From the NCBI GenBank assembly GCA_041389725.1, contig JAWKRG010000012.1, positions 1 through 64,000 of the forward strand: a DNA stretch of 64,000 bases, in the 5' to 3' direction. This document shows, one piece after another, positions 42,361 to 50,415 of this stretch. Numbering within the stretch: position 1 is the stretch's first letter; every line of letters begins with the position of its first letter. The stretch comes from Polyangiaceae bacterium. Lineage in GTDB: Bacteria; Myxococcota_A; Polyangia; Polyangiales; Polyangiaceae. Both the position numbers and the translations under genes were made by a program. The notes below the pieces were generated by a model. The model worked only from the letters and a program-made list of their open reading frames with translations, had not been told where the DNA came from and did not search any database.

Positions 42361-43269
42361 TCAGTTCTGCGCGGGGGTTCCCGAGCTCTTGAACTGGCCG
42401 CTCAGGGCGTAGTCGTGCAGTTGACGCATGGTCGTCTTGCCGACGCCGTAGGTGTCGCTGACCGCACGCAGTGTGGCGTAGGGGCGGTTCTCGACGACGG
42501 TCTGGGCGCCACCGCTCCAAAGGTTGCCCTGCTGGGTGAGCTGAAGTTCGGTGGCAGAATTGGCGATCGACAGGGCGATCTGAGCGGTTTGCTCGTCGAA
42601 CTCGACGCCGTCGTAGTTGCCGGCTTGCGCGACGACGGGCTGAGCCATTTCCGCACCCCAGCGTGCGGCGTGGTTGCGCAGCGAGGCGAGGGCGGCGGGG
42701 CCCACGTTGATCACGGCGCCCATCTCGGTCACGGAGGTGTAGGGCGCGTTGTCGATCAGGCCGTTGGCGGCCGAGCTGGTCAGACCGACGGTCACGTCCA
42801 ACTCTTCCAAGCTCGCGTGGTTGACGCCCCAGACGACGGCGGCGGACTGCTCCGAAGAGAACTGCACGCCCTCGACGATCTCGGCCTGCGCCGGCGGATG
42901 CGCGACGGTGTAGTCCCGCAGCTTGAGCAGCGCGGAGTTGCCGACGTAGGCGACGCGGTCCACCTCTTCGAGGTTGTCGTAGGGGTTGTCGTCCTCGCTC
43001 GGGTAGGCGCCGTCGAGGCCGTTGCGGTGGTACACCAGGTTTTCGGCGGCGCGACGGTCGAGGCCGACCTCGGCGTCGAGCAGGTCGATGCTGGTGGTGG
43101 GCGCGTTGAGGAACTGAACCACGAGGTCGATCTCGTGTTGCGGCATCTCGATGGATTCGCTGTTGTCGTTCACACCGCCGAGCTCGTCCTCGGTGGTCAC
43201 GTCGGTGGCACACGCGGCGAGGAGAGTGAGGCTGACGAGGCTGGCGGTTTTGAGCAGGCGAATGAACAT
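42361..43269 (-). CDS. Lipoprotein with three tandem helix-hairpin-helix repeats
   Basis: A 302-residue lipoprotein (lipobox LLAAC) with a strong ribosome-binding site (GGAGGA) before ATG 43269. The mature part holds three copies of a repeat of about 75 residues (about 45-125, 130-200 and 215-295), each with an AAxxL helix pair followed by a hairpin such as VDRVAYVGNSALLKLRDYT, MGAVINVGPAALASLRNHA and SDTYGVGKTTMRQLHDYA. The VG hairpins resemble the HhH DNA-binding motif of ComEA, although here they sit in an exported lipoprotein. Expression is probably controlled by sigma-54 and the divergent activator. It may bind DNA or another surface polymer; this is inference. Confidence 0.8.
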   Translation of the reverse strand: MFIRLLKTASLVSLTLLAACATDVTTEDELGGVNDNSESIEMPQHEIDLVVQFLNAPTTSIDLLDAEVGLDRRAAENLVYHRNGLDGAYPSEDDNPYDNLEEVDRVAYVGNSALLKLRDYTVAHPPAQAEIVEGVQFSSEQSAAVVWGVNHASLEELDVTVGLTSSAANGLIDNAPYTSVTEMGAVINVGPAALASLRNHAARWGAEMAQPVVAQAGNYDGVEFDEQTAQIALSIANSATELQLTQQGNLWSGGAQTVVENRPYATLRAVSDTYGVGKTTMRQLHDYALSGQFKSSGTPAQN

Positions 43270-43306
43270 GAGAGCTTCCTCCGTGAAGTCGATGTGCGGC
43301 CCTAAA

Positions 43307-43321
43307 GCGAAGTCCGTGCCA
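43307..43321 (-). promoter_or_regulatory. Sigma-54 (-24/-12) promoter of the HhH lipoprotein gene
   Basis: TGGCACGGACTTCGC on the minus strand matches the sigma-54 consensus TGGCACGnnnnTTGC with one mismatch (TCGC for TTGC) and the exact GG-N10-GC spacing. The start codon lies about 38 bases downstream of the -12 element, leaving a short leader with its ribosome-binding site. A sigma-54 activator gene is divergently oriented next to it. Confidence 0.65.
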
Positions 43322-43371
43322 GTCGGCGCGCAACCCGAAAATACGGTGAAAACCCAGGAAACCGAGGTCCA

Positions 43372-43393
43372 TGATTTGCAAATTTGCAAATCA
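43372..43393. promoter_or_regulatory. 22-bp perfect palindrome, likely enhancer site of the sigma-54 activator
   Basis: The 20-base core GATTTGCAAATTTGCAAATC is self-complementary and extends by one matching pair on each side. It is the most A/T-rich spot in the surroundings. The centre lies about 85 bases upstream of the predicted start of the lipoprotein transcript, the usual distance for a sigma-54 enhancer, and about 20 bases upstream of the activator start, allowing autoregulation. Confidence 0.6.
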
Positions 43394-43404
43394 GAGTGGA
43401 CTCT

Positions 43405-44934
43405 ATGCTCAAGAGTCAGGACAATATTCAAATGATTGAGGGCGTCGACGATCGCGTGGAAGAGCGGCTCCACGCCGCCGAGATCGAATCCCTGGAGCGT
43501 CGGCTCCTGGACTTGGCCCTCGAGCAGACGTCCGCTCACGACGGCGCGATCTTCCTCTGGGATCGGAAGCGCAAGGGCCTGTCCGTCGACTTCCACGTGG
43601 TGGGCGGCGTTGCCGTCAACATCCCCGGCATGCTGCTCAAGGAGCGACGCGACGGGCGGCCCAACGGCATCGCATTGCACACCTTCTTGAAGAACGAGCC
43701 GTACCTGACCAACGATACGCGCACGGATCCCAACTATGCGCCGTACTTTCAAGAGGTCCGTAGCATCGCCGCGGTGCCGATCCCCTACCAGGGTAAAGCC
43801 ATTGGCGTGATCGCCACCTCGTCGCGACAGGCCGAGGCGTTCTCGGAGCAGCACTTGGAGCAACTGGCCTCCCTCGCTGCTACCAGCGCCAAGTTCCTGC
43901 GCCGCGCGCAGCTGTATCGGGCCAGCAGTGAAGATGACGGGCGCCCGTTCTTGATCAAGGGGCTTTCCCCGGCGTGGCTGCGGGTCGAGCGTCAGATCGA
44001 ACGGGTCTCGCCCACGCAAGCGCCGGTGTTGATTCACGGCGAGAGCGGCACTGGCAAGGAGCTCACTGCTCACGCCATTCATTTCAACAGTCGCCGCGCG
44101 GGCGGACCTTTCGTCGCCGTGAACTCGGCTGCGATCCCCGACACGCTGCTGGAAAGCGTGCTCTTCGGTCACGTGAAGGGCGCCTTCACCGGTGCGACCG
44201 ACAGTCACGTGGGCGAGCTGGAGAAGGCCGACGGCGGTACGCTCTTCTTGGATGAGATGGGGGAGCTGCCGTTGCCGCTACAAGCCAAGATCCTGCGCGC
44301 GATCGAGACCGGAGAAGTGCAGCCCCTGGGTAGCAACAAGGCGCCCAAGCGGGTCAACGTCCGCATCGTGTGCGCGACGAATCGGGATCTGCCGGCGATG
44401 ATCCGTAGCGGGGGATTTCGCGACGACCTGTACTACCGCATCAGCGTGGTGACCCTCGAGCTGCCGCCGCTGCGCGAGTACAAGGACAACCTAGAGACAC
44501 TGTCCCGCGTCTTTCTGCAGCAAGCGGCGCTGCGCCACGACAAGAAAGCGCCGCGACTGACGCCGGTGTTCCTGGCCGCCTTGTCGAGCTACGATTTTCC
44601 CGGCAACGTGCGCGAGCTGAAGAACTGCATCGAGCACGCGGTGATCATGGCGCGGGGGGAAGAGCTGGCGGTGGAAGATCTGCCGCCCAGCGTGCTGGCC
44701 GGATCGAGCGTTGCCTCGGTGCCCAGCCTTGCTCGACCCCAGCGTCGCTCCCTGAAGGCGATGCGTGAGGAATGGCTTGCGGATCCGGAGACCCGTTACC
44801 TGCGCGAGATCTTGGACGAGGCTGGCGGCAATGTGGCGCGGGCGGCCGAGCTGGCCGAGGTGAACATGGTGACGCTGTATCGCCTGCTGAAGAAGCGCGG
44901 CATCGTGTTGCGGCGGCGAGCGGAGCTGCGCTGA
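43405..44934 (+). CDS. Sigma-54-dependent transcriptional activator (GAF-AAA-Fis HTH)
   Basis: A 509-residue NtrC-family regulator. A GAF domain covers about 10-175; the AAA+ domain (about 190-420) has Walker A GESGTGKE, the sigma-54-contact loop GAFTGAT, Walker B GGTLFLDEMGE and the arginine finger region FRDDLYYRISV; the C-terminal Fis-type HTH reads NVARAAELAEVNMVTLYRLL. The GAF domain suggests control by a small ligand rather than phosphorylation. ATG 43405 is chosen over the TTG at 43384, which lies inside the palindrome. The divergent gene has a sigma-54 promoter, and the palindrome between them is the probable binding site. Confidence 0.92.
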   Translation: MLKSQDNIQMIEGVDDRVEERLHAAEIESLERRLLDLALEQTSAHDGAIFLWDRKRKGLSVDFHVVGGVAVNIPGMLLKERRDGRPNGIALHTFLKNEPYLTNDTRTDPNYAPYFQEVRSIAAVPIPYQGKAIGVIATSSRQAEAFSEQHLEQLASLAATSAKFLRRAQLYRASSEDDGRPFLIKGLSPAWLRVERQIERVSPTQAPVLIHGESGTGKELTAHAIHFNSRRAGGPFVAVNSAAIPDTLLESVLFGHVKGAFTGATDSHVGELEKADGGTLFLDEMGELPLPLQAKILRAIETGEVQPLGSNKAPKRVNVRIVCATNRDLPAMIRSGGFRDDLYYRISVVTLELPPLREYKDNLETLSRVFLQQAALRHDKKAPRLTPVFLAALSSYDFPGNVRELKNCIEHAVIMARGEELAVEDLPPSVLAGSSVASVPSLARPQRRSLKAMREEWLADPETRYLREILDEAGGNVARAAELAEVNMVTLYRLLKKRGIVLRRRAELR

Positions 44935-44961
44935 CGAGGGCTTTCAGGTGTCGCGCGAAGC

Positions 44962-45801
44962 TCAGAACTCTGCTTCGGGGATTGGGACGGGGACGTCGAC
45001 GTTGGCGCTGCCCCCGCTGCCTCGCTCTTGGCGGACCAGCGCCGCCAGCACGGGCGCCTTGTCCGCTCCCAACTTGCTGAGGCTGACGTGAGCCACGCTA
45101 TTGACCACGCGGGGCTGATGAAACACGCCACGATTGGCGTCCTCTTGTTCGGCTGCCGTCAGCGGGATGATTCGCTGCGCCGCGAAGTCCATGGCCTCGG
45201 CTGTCGACGCCAAGGGGATCGTCGTGTGCATCAGGCCGCAGCTGGTGGCCCCGATGCCTCCGCCCTGATTCTGGGCCTGGAGCGTCGAGCCGGGCGCGAA
45301 GGCGACCAGCGCCAGAGCGGTGCTCGTGCGATAGGCGTACACCGCCAGCTGCGCATTCGACCCTAGACGCAGCAAGGGCGTGCGAGTCTCACCTAGCAGC
45401 CGCACGCCGAGGCTTCGGGTATCCGCCGCCAAGTGCTGAGTCACCAGGACGCGCCCTCGTCCTTGCTGGCGGATCTGTTGTAGATCAACGCGCAAGACGC
45501 CTTTGACGGGCCACTCGACGCTCTCGTCGGGGCGGGACACGTTGTCGATGACCAGGCAGCCTCGGCGAGAGCGGAGCCGCACGACGGCCGTTTCGTTCGC
45601 GGCTGAACCGCCGCCAATCGCTTCGAGCACAAGGGCGCCGTCTCGTTCGGAGGCGGACACCTCGGCAGGCCTGGGGTAGGGGTGTCGTGCGGGAGACTTG
45701 GCGACGGGCACGTCGGACAGCCGCGGGCGATGACTGGCCTGCGCGCTGCTGACGAGCGCGATGCACGCGAGTGCACTCAGCGTCGCGTGCGTCGGTGTCA
45801 C
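44962..45801 (-). CDS. Exported protein of unknown function, coupled to a di-haem peroxidase
   Basis: A 279-residue protein starting at GTG 45801, which overlaps the preceding stop as GTGA. The first 28 residues (MTPTHATLSALACIALVSSA, QASH) form a signal peptide ending near AQA. The mature part is beta-rich (AVVRLRSRRGCLVIDNVSR, LQQIRQQGRGRVLVTQHL) without catalytic motifs or haem-binding CxxCH. Because it is translationally coupled to the propeller/peroxidase lipoprotein, it probably assists or is modified by that protein in the periplasm. Family not recognised. Confidence 0.7.
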   Translation of the reverse strand: MTPTHATLSALACIALVSSAQASHRPRLSDVPVAKSPARHPYPRPAEVSASERDGALVLEAIGGGSAANETAVVRLRSRRGCLVIDNVSRPDESVEWPVKGVLRVDLQQIRQQGRGRVLVTQHLAADTRSLGVRLLGETRTPLLRLGSNAQLAVYAYRTSTALALVAFAPGSTLQAQNQGGGIGATSCGLMHTTIPLASTAEAMDFAAQRIIPLTAAEQEDANRGVFHQPRVVNSVAHVSLSKLGADKAPVLAALVRQERGSGGSANVDVPVPIPEAEF

Positions 45802-47750
45802 AGCGTCCTCAAGAACGCGGCCAGATCTTTCACGTCCTGCTCGGAGAGATGCGCCGTGTGTCCCATCTTCCCGTCGGACTCGCGTAGCAGTTGCTCCAAG
45901 GTTTGATAGCGGCCATCGTGAAAGTAGGGCGCCGTGCCGGCGATGAAGCGCAGGGACGGAGTGTCGAAGCGCTCGTGGCCGTCGCTCTTTGCGCGGCTCT
46001 TGACGTCGTGTCGCTTGCCGTCGCTCGATACGTCGCCGCCGTGGCAGCCTGCACAACCCGAGGCCTTCGCGAAGAACAGCTGCCGGCCGCGTTCGAGGCG
46101 CGGCGCGTCCGGGGTCGGCAGGCTCGGTGGCGTGGGGAGCGTCGCGACGTAGGAGAGCAGCGCGCTCAGCTCCTTTTCGTTGAGGCCGGCTCCGCCTAGG
46201 CGCTGAAAAGTGTGGGACAAGTGGGTCTCCACGTCCGCGCCCGCGCCATCCCATCCATAGGGAGCGGTGCGACTCAGTCGCCCCGCGAGCATGGGCGTTT
46301 GGCGCGGGCCGCCGGGTGTAGCCCAGGTCAAGGAGTCCTCGCGTCCGTCAGGGTGGCAGCTGGCACACGCGCGGCCATCGCTGCTGATGCGTGGATCTCC
46401 CGTGCTGTGGAACAAGCGCCTCCCAAGCGCGACGTCGCCGCGAGTGACGTTGCCGGCGCCGCGTGAGAGGGCGAGCTGCTGGACCTGGGACGCGACGAGC
46501 TGCCCGGACTTCGCGGGCGGCGCGAGGTTCAAGTCGATCACACTGATGGCGTGGTCGAACTCCGAGAGCACGACGGCGCGGCGTTGGCTCGAGTCCACGG
46601 CAATCCCCATGGGTCCGCTCGGCACGCTGAAACGTCGGCGCTCCGCCCGGCGGGGATCCACACTCGCGCTGTCGTACTCGATCACGGAGTCCACGCCCAA
46701 ACAGGTCACCAGCAGCGACCCGCCCTTCGCATCCACGGCGGCGGCGCGGGGCAAGAGGCACTCGGGGCGACTGCTCGCGCCTGCCATGATTCTGCCGGGT
46801 GCGGCGCGCACGTCCAGGGAGGCATCCACGGCGTCTTCCACAGATTCGTCGATGACTGCGATGCTGGCGACCTCCGCGGCGCTGAAGCCGTCGCCATAGC
46901 CACTGCTGCGCTGCTCGGGATTGCCCGGATTGACCAAGACTTGTGGCGCGAAGATTCGCCCGGGCGGGTCGACGCTCTTGGCCAGCGCGTAGCCCTGACA
47001 GCCGATGCGCTGCTCGTTGGTGGGGGAGGTGCTGCCCAAGAAGCCGAACAGCGCGCTGCGACGCTTGCCTTGGGTGTGTCCCGTTTGGATCATGCGGGCC
47101 ACCTTGCTCGTGGTGAGATCCACGACGCTGACTTTGCCGCCCACGACGTGGGAGACGAAGGCGCGCTTGCCCTCGCCGTCGACGACGACCGAGCGTGGAT
47201 CGCGCGCCAGCGTGGTGCGCTTCTTCAAGCTCAAGTCGCGGGCTTCATAGCGGCTGAGAGCACGTCCCCAGCCGCTGGTGACGAGCACGCCGCGATCGTC
47301 GGGCGTGACGGCCATGGCGATGGGCTCAGCGGGCGCTTCTACGTCGCACAGGCGAGTCAGCGGTGCGTTGGGGCTTTCGCCCGGCCAGAGCGCGACTACC
47401 TTGTTGTGGTCGCGTACGGTCACGAGCACGCGGCCGTCCGCGGTCACCAGAACTTCGCTCGGACGGCCACCGATCCGGGTCGTCGCCAGTTCGCGCTTTT
47501 CGTCCACGTCGATGGTGCGCAGGGTTCCGTCGTCAGCACCGACGGCGTAGGCCAAGGTTCGCTTGCCGAAACGAGCGAGGGCGAGGGCGGAGCTTTGACG
47601 CGCCTCGTCCACGGGCTCTATGCGGGCCGAGGCGCTCGGCGCGACGCAGGATCGGGCCGTGGCGGTCTTTGGGGCAGGCGGCCCGCTCGCGCAGGCCGTG
47701 AGGACTCCGATTCCAGCAATACTGAACAACCCGACTGTGCGCATGGACAC
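45798..47750 (-). CDS. Lipoprotein with a beta-propeller and a di-haem peroxidase-like domain
   Basis: A 650-residue lipoprotein (lipobox GVLTAC). Residues about 60-420 contain repeated strands of a YVTN-type beta-propeller (VVVDGEGKRAFVSHVVGGKV, MGIAVDSSQRRAVVLSEFDH). Residues about 430-650 form a cytochrome-c-peroxidase/MauG-like domain with two haem sites, CASCHPDGRED and CAGCHGGDV, and RFDTPSLRFIAGTAPYFHDG, which matches the loop around the second haem. Such proteins oxidise a partner or reduce peroxide at the cell surface. The coupled gene downstream may encode a partner. The propeller plus peroxidase fusion is common in myxobacteria and related bacteria. Confidence 0.88.
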   Translation of the reverse strand: MSMRTVGLFSIAGIGVLTACASGPPAPKTATARSCVAPSASARIEPVDEARQSSALALARFGKRTLAYAVGADDGTLRTIDVDEKRELATTRIGGRPSEVLVTADGRVLVTVRDHNKVVALWPGESPNAPLTRLCDVEAPAEPIAMAVTPDDRGVLVTSGWGRALSRYEARDLSLKKRTTLARDPRSVVVDGEGKRAFVSHVVGGKVSVVDLTTSKVARMIQTGHTQGKRRSALFGFLGSTSPTNEQRIGCQGYALAKSVDPPGRIFAPQVLVNPGNPEQRSSGYGDGFSAAEVASIAVIDESVEDAVDASLDVRAAPGRIMAGASSRPECLLPRAAAVDAKGGSLLVTCLGVDSVIEYDSASVDPRRAERRRFSVPSGPMGIAVDSSQRRAVVLSEFDHAISVIDLNLAPPAKSGQLVASQVQQLALSRGAGNVTRGDVALGRRLFHSTGDPRISSDGRACASCHPDGREDSLTWATPGGPRQTPMLAGRLSRTAPYGWDGAGADVETHLSHTFQRLGGAGLNEKELSALLSYVATLPTPPSLPTPDAPRLERGRQLFFAKASGCAGCHGGDVSSDGKRHDVKSRAKSDGHERFDTPSLRFIAGTAPYFHDGRYQTLEQLLRESDGKMGHTAHLSEQDVKDLAAFLRTL

Positions 47751-47865
47751 CTCGTGCGGTTTACGCTCGTGACGGCGATCATCTTCCGAACGTTCCGCAG
47801 GCGGGGAAGATCGCCTCGTTTTGCCGTTTCTCCGGCAAATCCCGGTGCCCGGACGAGGCGGAACG

Positions 47866-47946
47866 GGGCCCAGCGTGGCGTGATCGGCGCGTCGACCCGC
47901 GCCTTGTCAGGGCCCAGCGTGGCGTGATCGGCGCGTCGACCCGCGC
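47866..47946. repeat. 37-bp direct repeat, period 44
   Basis: Two identical 37-base copies beginning GGGCCCAGCGTGGCG lie at 47866-47902 and 47910-47946, separated by seven bases (CTTGTCA). They sit between the start of the propeller/peroxidase gene (minus) and the lipoprotein gene at 47991 (plus). A hairpin with arms TTGCCG and CGGCAA precedes them at 47821-47838. The purpose is unknown; a recent tandem duplication is the simplest explanation. Confidence 0.8.
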
Positions 47947-47990
47947 GTCGGACGCTTGTCAGCGGCGGTCAATCCTTCTACGTCGGGCTC

Positions 47991-48617
47991 ATGAACACTC
48001 GCGTTGGGTTGCTTGGGGCAATTGGGATTCTGTCTTTGGTCGGCATGGCGGGAGCGTGCAGCTCAGACGACAGCAGCGGCGGCGGCGGCTCCGGCGGGAG
48101 CGGAGCGGGCGGCACGGGCGGATTCGCCGCGACGGGCAACGTTGGTGCGACGGGCGGCACCGGCAACGTCGGCGCTTCTGGCGGGACTGGCGGTGGTGGC
48201 GGCTCCGATCCCTGCGCGGCGGACGACAACAACGCGCTCACGACGGTGGGCTGCAATGGCGCCTCGATCGGCGCGCAAGCGGACAACGCCTACGGCGGCA
48301 AGTGCACGCCCGACGCCAACTTCGGTCAGGGTACCTGTACGGATCCGACGAACATCTGCGATGCCTTCGACGAGACCCTCGGCGGGATCTGCGTGGTCGA
48401 GTGCACGTCGGGTGGAACCTACGTTTCGACGGGTGGCTGCCCCGCCGGATCGCGCTGCTTCGACTTCGGAACTGTCGCCTTCTGCTATCCGGACTGCGCC
48501 GACGAGAACGACTGCGGCACCGGCGTGTGCGACAGTGAAGGCGCGTGCAGTTCGCCCTTCCCGCCCGACGACGCGGGCACCGGCGACGGTGGCGTCAGCG
48601 ACGCTTCGGCGGACTGA
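47991..48617 (+). CDS. Cys-rich lipoprotein with Gly/Ser linker
   Basis: A 208-residue lipoprotein with signal peptide MNTRVGLLGAIGILSLVGMA and lipobox cysteine in AGAC, followed by a GGSG/TGNVG-type linker to about residue 70. The mature domain has about 14 cysteines with patterns GKCTPDANFGQGTC, CPAGSRCFDFGTVAFCYPDC and CGTGVCDSEGAC, resembling the Cys-rich secreted modules of the proteins at 230 and 2573. It ends in the acidic tail GDGGVSDASAD, closely similar to the end of the lipoprotein at 49604-50116. Function unknown. Confidence 0.8.
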   Translation: MNTRVGLLGAIGILSLVGMAGACSSDDSSGGGGSGGSGAGGTGGFAATGNVGATGGTGNVGASGGTGGGGGSDPCAADDNNALTTVGCNGASIGAQADNAYGGKCTPDANFGQGTCTDPTNICDAFDETLGGICVVECTSGGTYVSTGGCPAGSRCFDFGTVAFCYPDCADENDCGTGVCDSEGACSSPFPPDDAGTGDGGVSDASAD

Positions 48618-48682
48618 GTCCCGCGACGGGGTCTGAGCGCGACCATGGAGCACCGGCGTTCCGAGAGGAATGCCGGGGACCG

Positions 48683-49450
48683 TCACGGTATTGGAAAGCT
48701 GTAGTCCCCTCGCGTGACATAGTGGCGGCCGCCACGTCGCATGCCTTGGCGGCCGTCGATGACCCTACTCACGTCCATTTCCACGACTCCCGAGTCGACC
48801 GCGGGCCCAGTTACGCGGCAGAACTGGGCGACGCAGTCGACGCGAAGGTCTGCGGGGCTCAACTGCGGGTGAAGCTTCAACAGCGCACTCTGCACTTGTT
48901 TAGAGTACGTCGCATCGAGGGACTTCGCGCCAAGCTGAGCGTCCAACCAAGCGAACAGCTGCTCGATGCGGTCCTCGTGCCCAAGCCGCTTTTTGCATCG
49001 AATCTGCTGAAGTGCCAGGCACGCACGGCCCTCGGGCGTATCTCTGGCTGCCCGCACCTTGCGTGGAGTTTGCCACTCCAGTTTGCCCGGCACGGGGGCG
49101 GGTTGGCGCGCCCGCTGCAAACAGGAACGCTCCGCTTCCACCATGCACAGCTCGAACATGGGCAGTGATGAAGCGTCTGGCGTTGCCTGCGCAGCATCAT
49201 TCCCAGGTGCTGCAGCGTCCTCGGAGATTGGTGCCTCCACATCCGGAACGGCGGCGGCGGACGGTGCGCGCGGTGTCTTGCGCGGCGCGTGCGCTGCCTC
49301 GAGTTCAGCGACGCGGCGTTCGAGGGCGGTCATGCGCGCGTTGTCGCTCTGGGCCGAACCGGCGCAGGCTTGCAGCAGCGCGGTCGCGCCGACCACGGCG
49401 AGGAGCACGCGTTCGAGCCATGTAGTGGTGTTCCGCCCCCGGGTCGTCAT
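48683..49450 (-). CDS. Lipoprotein with a coiled-coil-like N-terminal part
   Basis: A 255-residue lipoprotein (lipobox ALLQAC) starting at ATG 49450. Shortly after the lipobox comes NARMTALERRVAELEAAH, a short coiled coil, then an Ala/Pro-rich linker. The C-terminal 150 residues contain four or five cysteines (ELCMVEAERSCLQRA, IRCKKRLG, DCVAQFCRV) and are predicted mixed alpha/beta. No family is recognised. It lies convergent with the lipoprotein gene at 47991 and faces the gene at 49604. Confidence 0.7.
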   Translation of the reverse strand: MTTRGRNTTTWLERVLLAVVGATALLQACAGSAQSDNARMTALERRVAELEAAHAPRKTPRAPSAAAVPDVEAPISEDAAAPGNDAAQATPDASSLPMFELCMVEAERSCLQRARQPAPVPGKLEWQTPRKVRAARDTPEGRACLALQQIRCKKRLGHEDRIEQLFAWLDAQLGAKSLDATYSKQVQSALLKLHPQLSPADLRVDCVAQFCRVTGPAVDSGVVEMDVSRVIDGRQGMRRGGRHYVTRGDYSFPIP

Positions 49451-49603
49451 GCATGGAACCTACGGCGTCGTTTCCTGAGTTGTCCCCCGCAAAGAATGCG
49501 GGGCAGGAGGCCGCCCAGCTGGGAACTTGCACGCGCAGGCGCCTCGCGAGAGCATTGGCGCTCTCTGCGTTCTGGTCGCCACGCCCTCGAGAGGATCTTA
49601 CCC

Positions 49604-50116
49604 ATGCGAGCCTTGCCCATCGTGTTCCTGGTGTCCCTGATGCTTGCCGCCGCGGGCGGATGCAGTTCCAGCGAGGAATCGGGCCAATCGTGCTCGAAGT
49701 CGGACGACTGTCCGCGCTGGGTCTGCAATTGTAGTGACGGGAGCGTCGGCTCCAGTGCGGGTTGCATCTTTGGAAAGTGCGAGTCTGGACCCGACGCCTG
49801 CAGCTCGTTGTGCAGCGGCGGCGTTGCCTCCTATGAGCCGGCGCCCACCCTCAAGGGCAGCGCCGAGTGCACCGCGGTCTGCGGCGCCGTGAAGGCGCAG
49901 GGCTGTACTCACGGATGCGTTCACGAGTTCTGCGACGTCCTCGCGCCGGACTGCGAGGCTTCGGTGAAGGCCTACCTGCAGTGCTTGGCGGCAAAGGTGA
50001 CGTGGGACTGTAGCAGCGGGTTCGCAGAGCCTCAGCCTTTGGGTGCATGTGCGATCGACAATTCCGTCTGCGGCAGCCCCGCCGACAGCGGGGTCAGCGA
50101 CGCTGCAGCGGACTGA
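49604..50116 (+). CDS. Small Cys-rich lipoprotein
   Basis: A 170-residue lipoprotein. ATG 49604 has AGAGGA about ten bases upstream and gives the signal peptide MRALPIVFLVSLMLAAAGGC with lipobox AGGC; longer frames lack these. The mature protein has about 18 cysteines, arranged as CSKSDDCPRWVCNC, CSSLCSGG, ECTAVCGAV and HGCVHEFCDVLAPDC, typical of short disulfide-rich modules. The last 20 residues (SPADSGVSDAAAD) are acidic and repeat the ending of the lipoprotein at 47991-48617. Its 3' end is duplicated in the DNA that follows. Function unknown. Confidence 0.8.
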   Translation: MRALPIVFLVSLMLAAAGGCSSSEESGQSCSKSDDCPRWVCNCSDGSVGSSAGCIFGKCESGPDACSSLCSGGVASYEPAPTLKGSAECTAVCGAVKAQGCTHGCVHEFCDVLAPDCEASVKAYLQCLAAKVTWDCSSGFAEPQPLGACAIDNSVCGSPADSGVSDAAAD

Positions 50117-50193
50117 GTCCGTGCTGCTACGGCCGCCCCGCCGACGGCGGTGTCAGCCATGCTGCAGCGGACTGACTCAGTGCTGCTGCGGCC
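50076..50193 (+). repeat. 59-bp tandem duplication of a lipoprotein gene 3' end
   Basis: The unit 50076-50134, covering the last 13 codons of the lipoprotein gene plus its TGA and 18 following bases, is repeated imperfectly at 50135-50193 (about eight differences). The second copy is no longer part of a reading frame. The rest of the gap 50194-50415 contains copy 3 of the dispersed two-box element and no gene. Confidence 0.7.
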
Positions 50194-50332
50194 GCCGCGA
50201 CCTTGCACGTCGGGGGGCGTGGAGTCCCAGGTCGTAGCTCCACGAACCGTCTCCTGCAAAGCGTGCGCGAGTGACGTTCATGCGCGGCTTTCGCTGCGGG
50301 CTCTGCCGCCGCGAGCGAGCTCGCCGCTGAGT

Positions 50333-50382
50333 GCGGGAGGCGCCGAGCCGGTCGCGGAGCGGCGAGACCCAAACCCCAAACA
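50333..50382 (+). repeat. Dispersed intergenic two-box element, copy 3
   Basis: GCGGGAGGCG (50333-50342), 20 bases, then CGAGACCCAAACCCCAAA. The same arrangement occurs at 6261-6319 (minus) and 30438-30487 (plus). This copy ends about 35 bases before the fetA start and has the same orientation, so in all three cases the element precedes a gene on its own strand. Confidence 0.45.
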
Positions 50383-50415
50383 CCAGGCAAGCGGCGCTGT
50401 GGTACGACACTCGTC

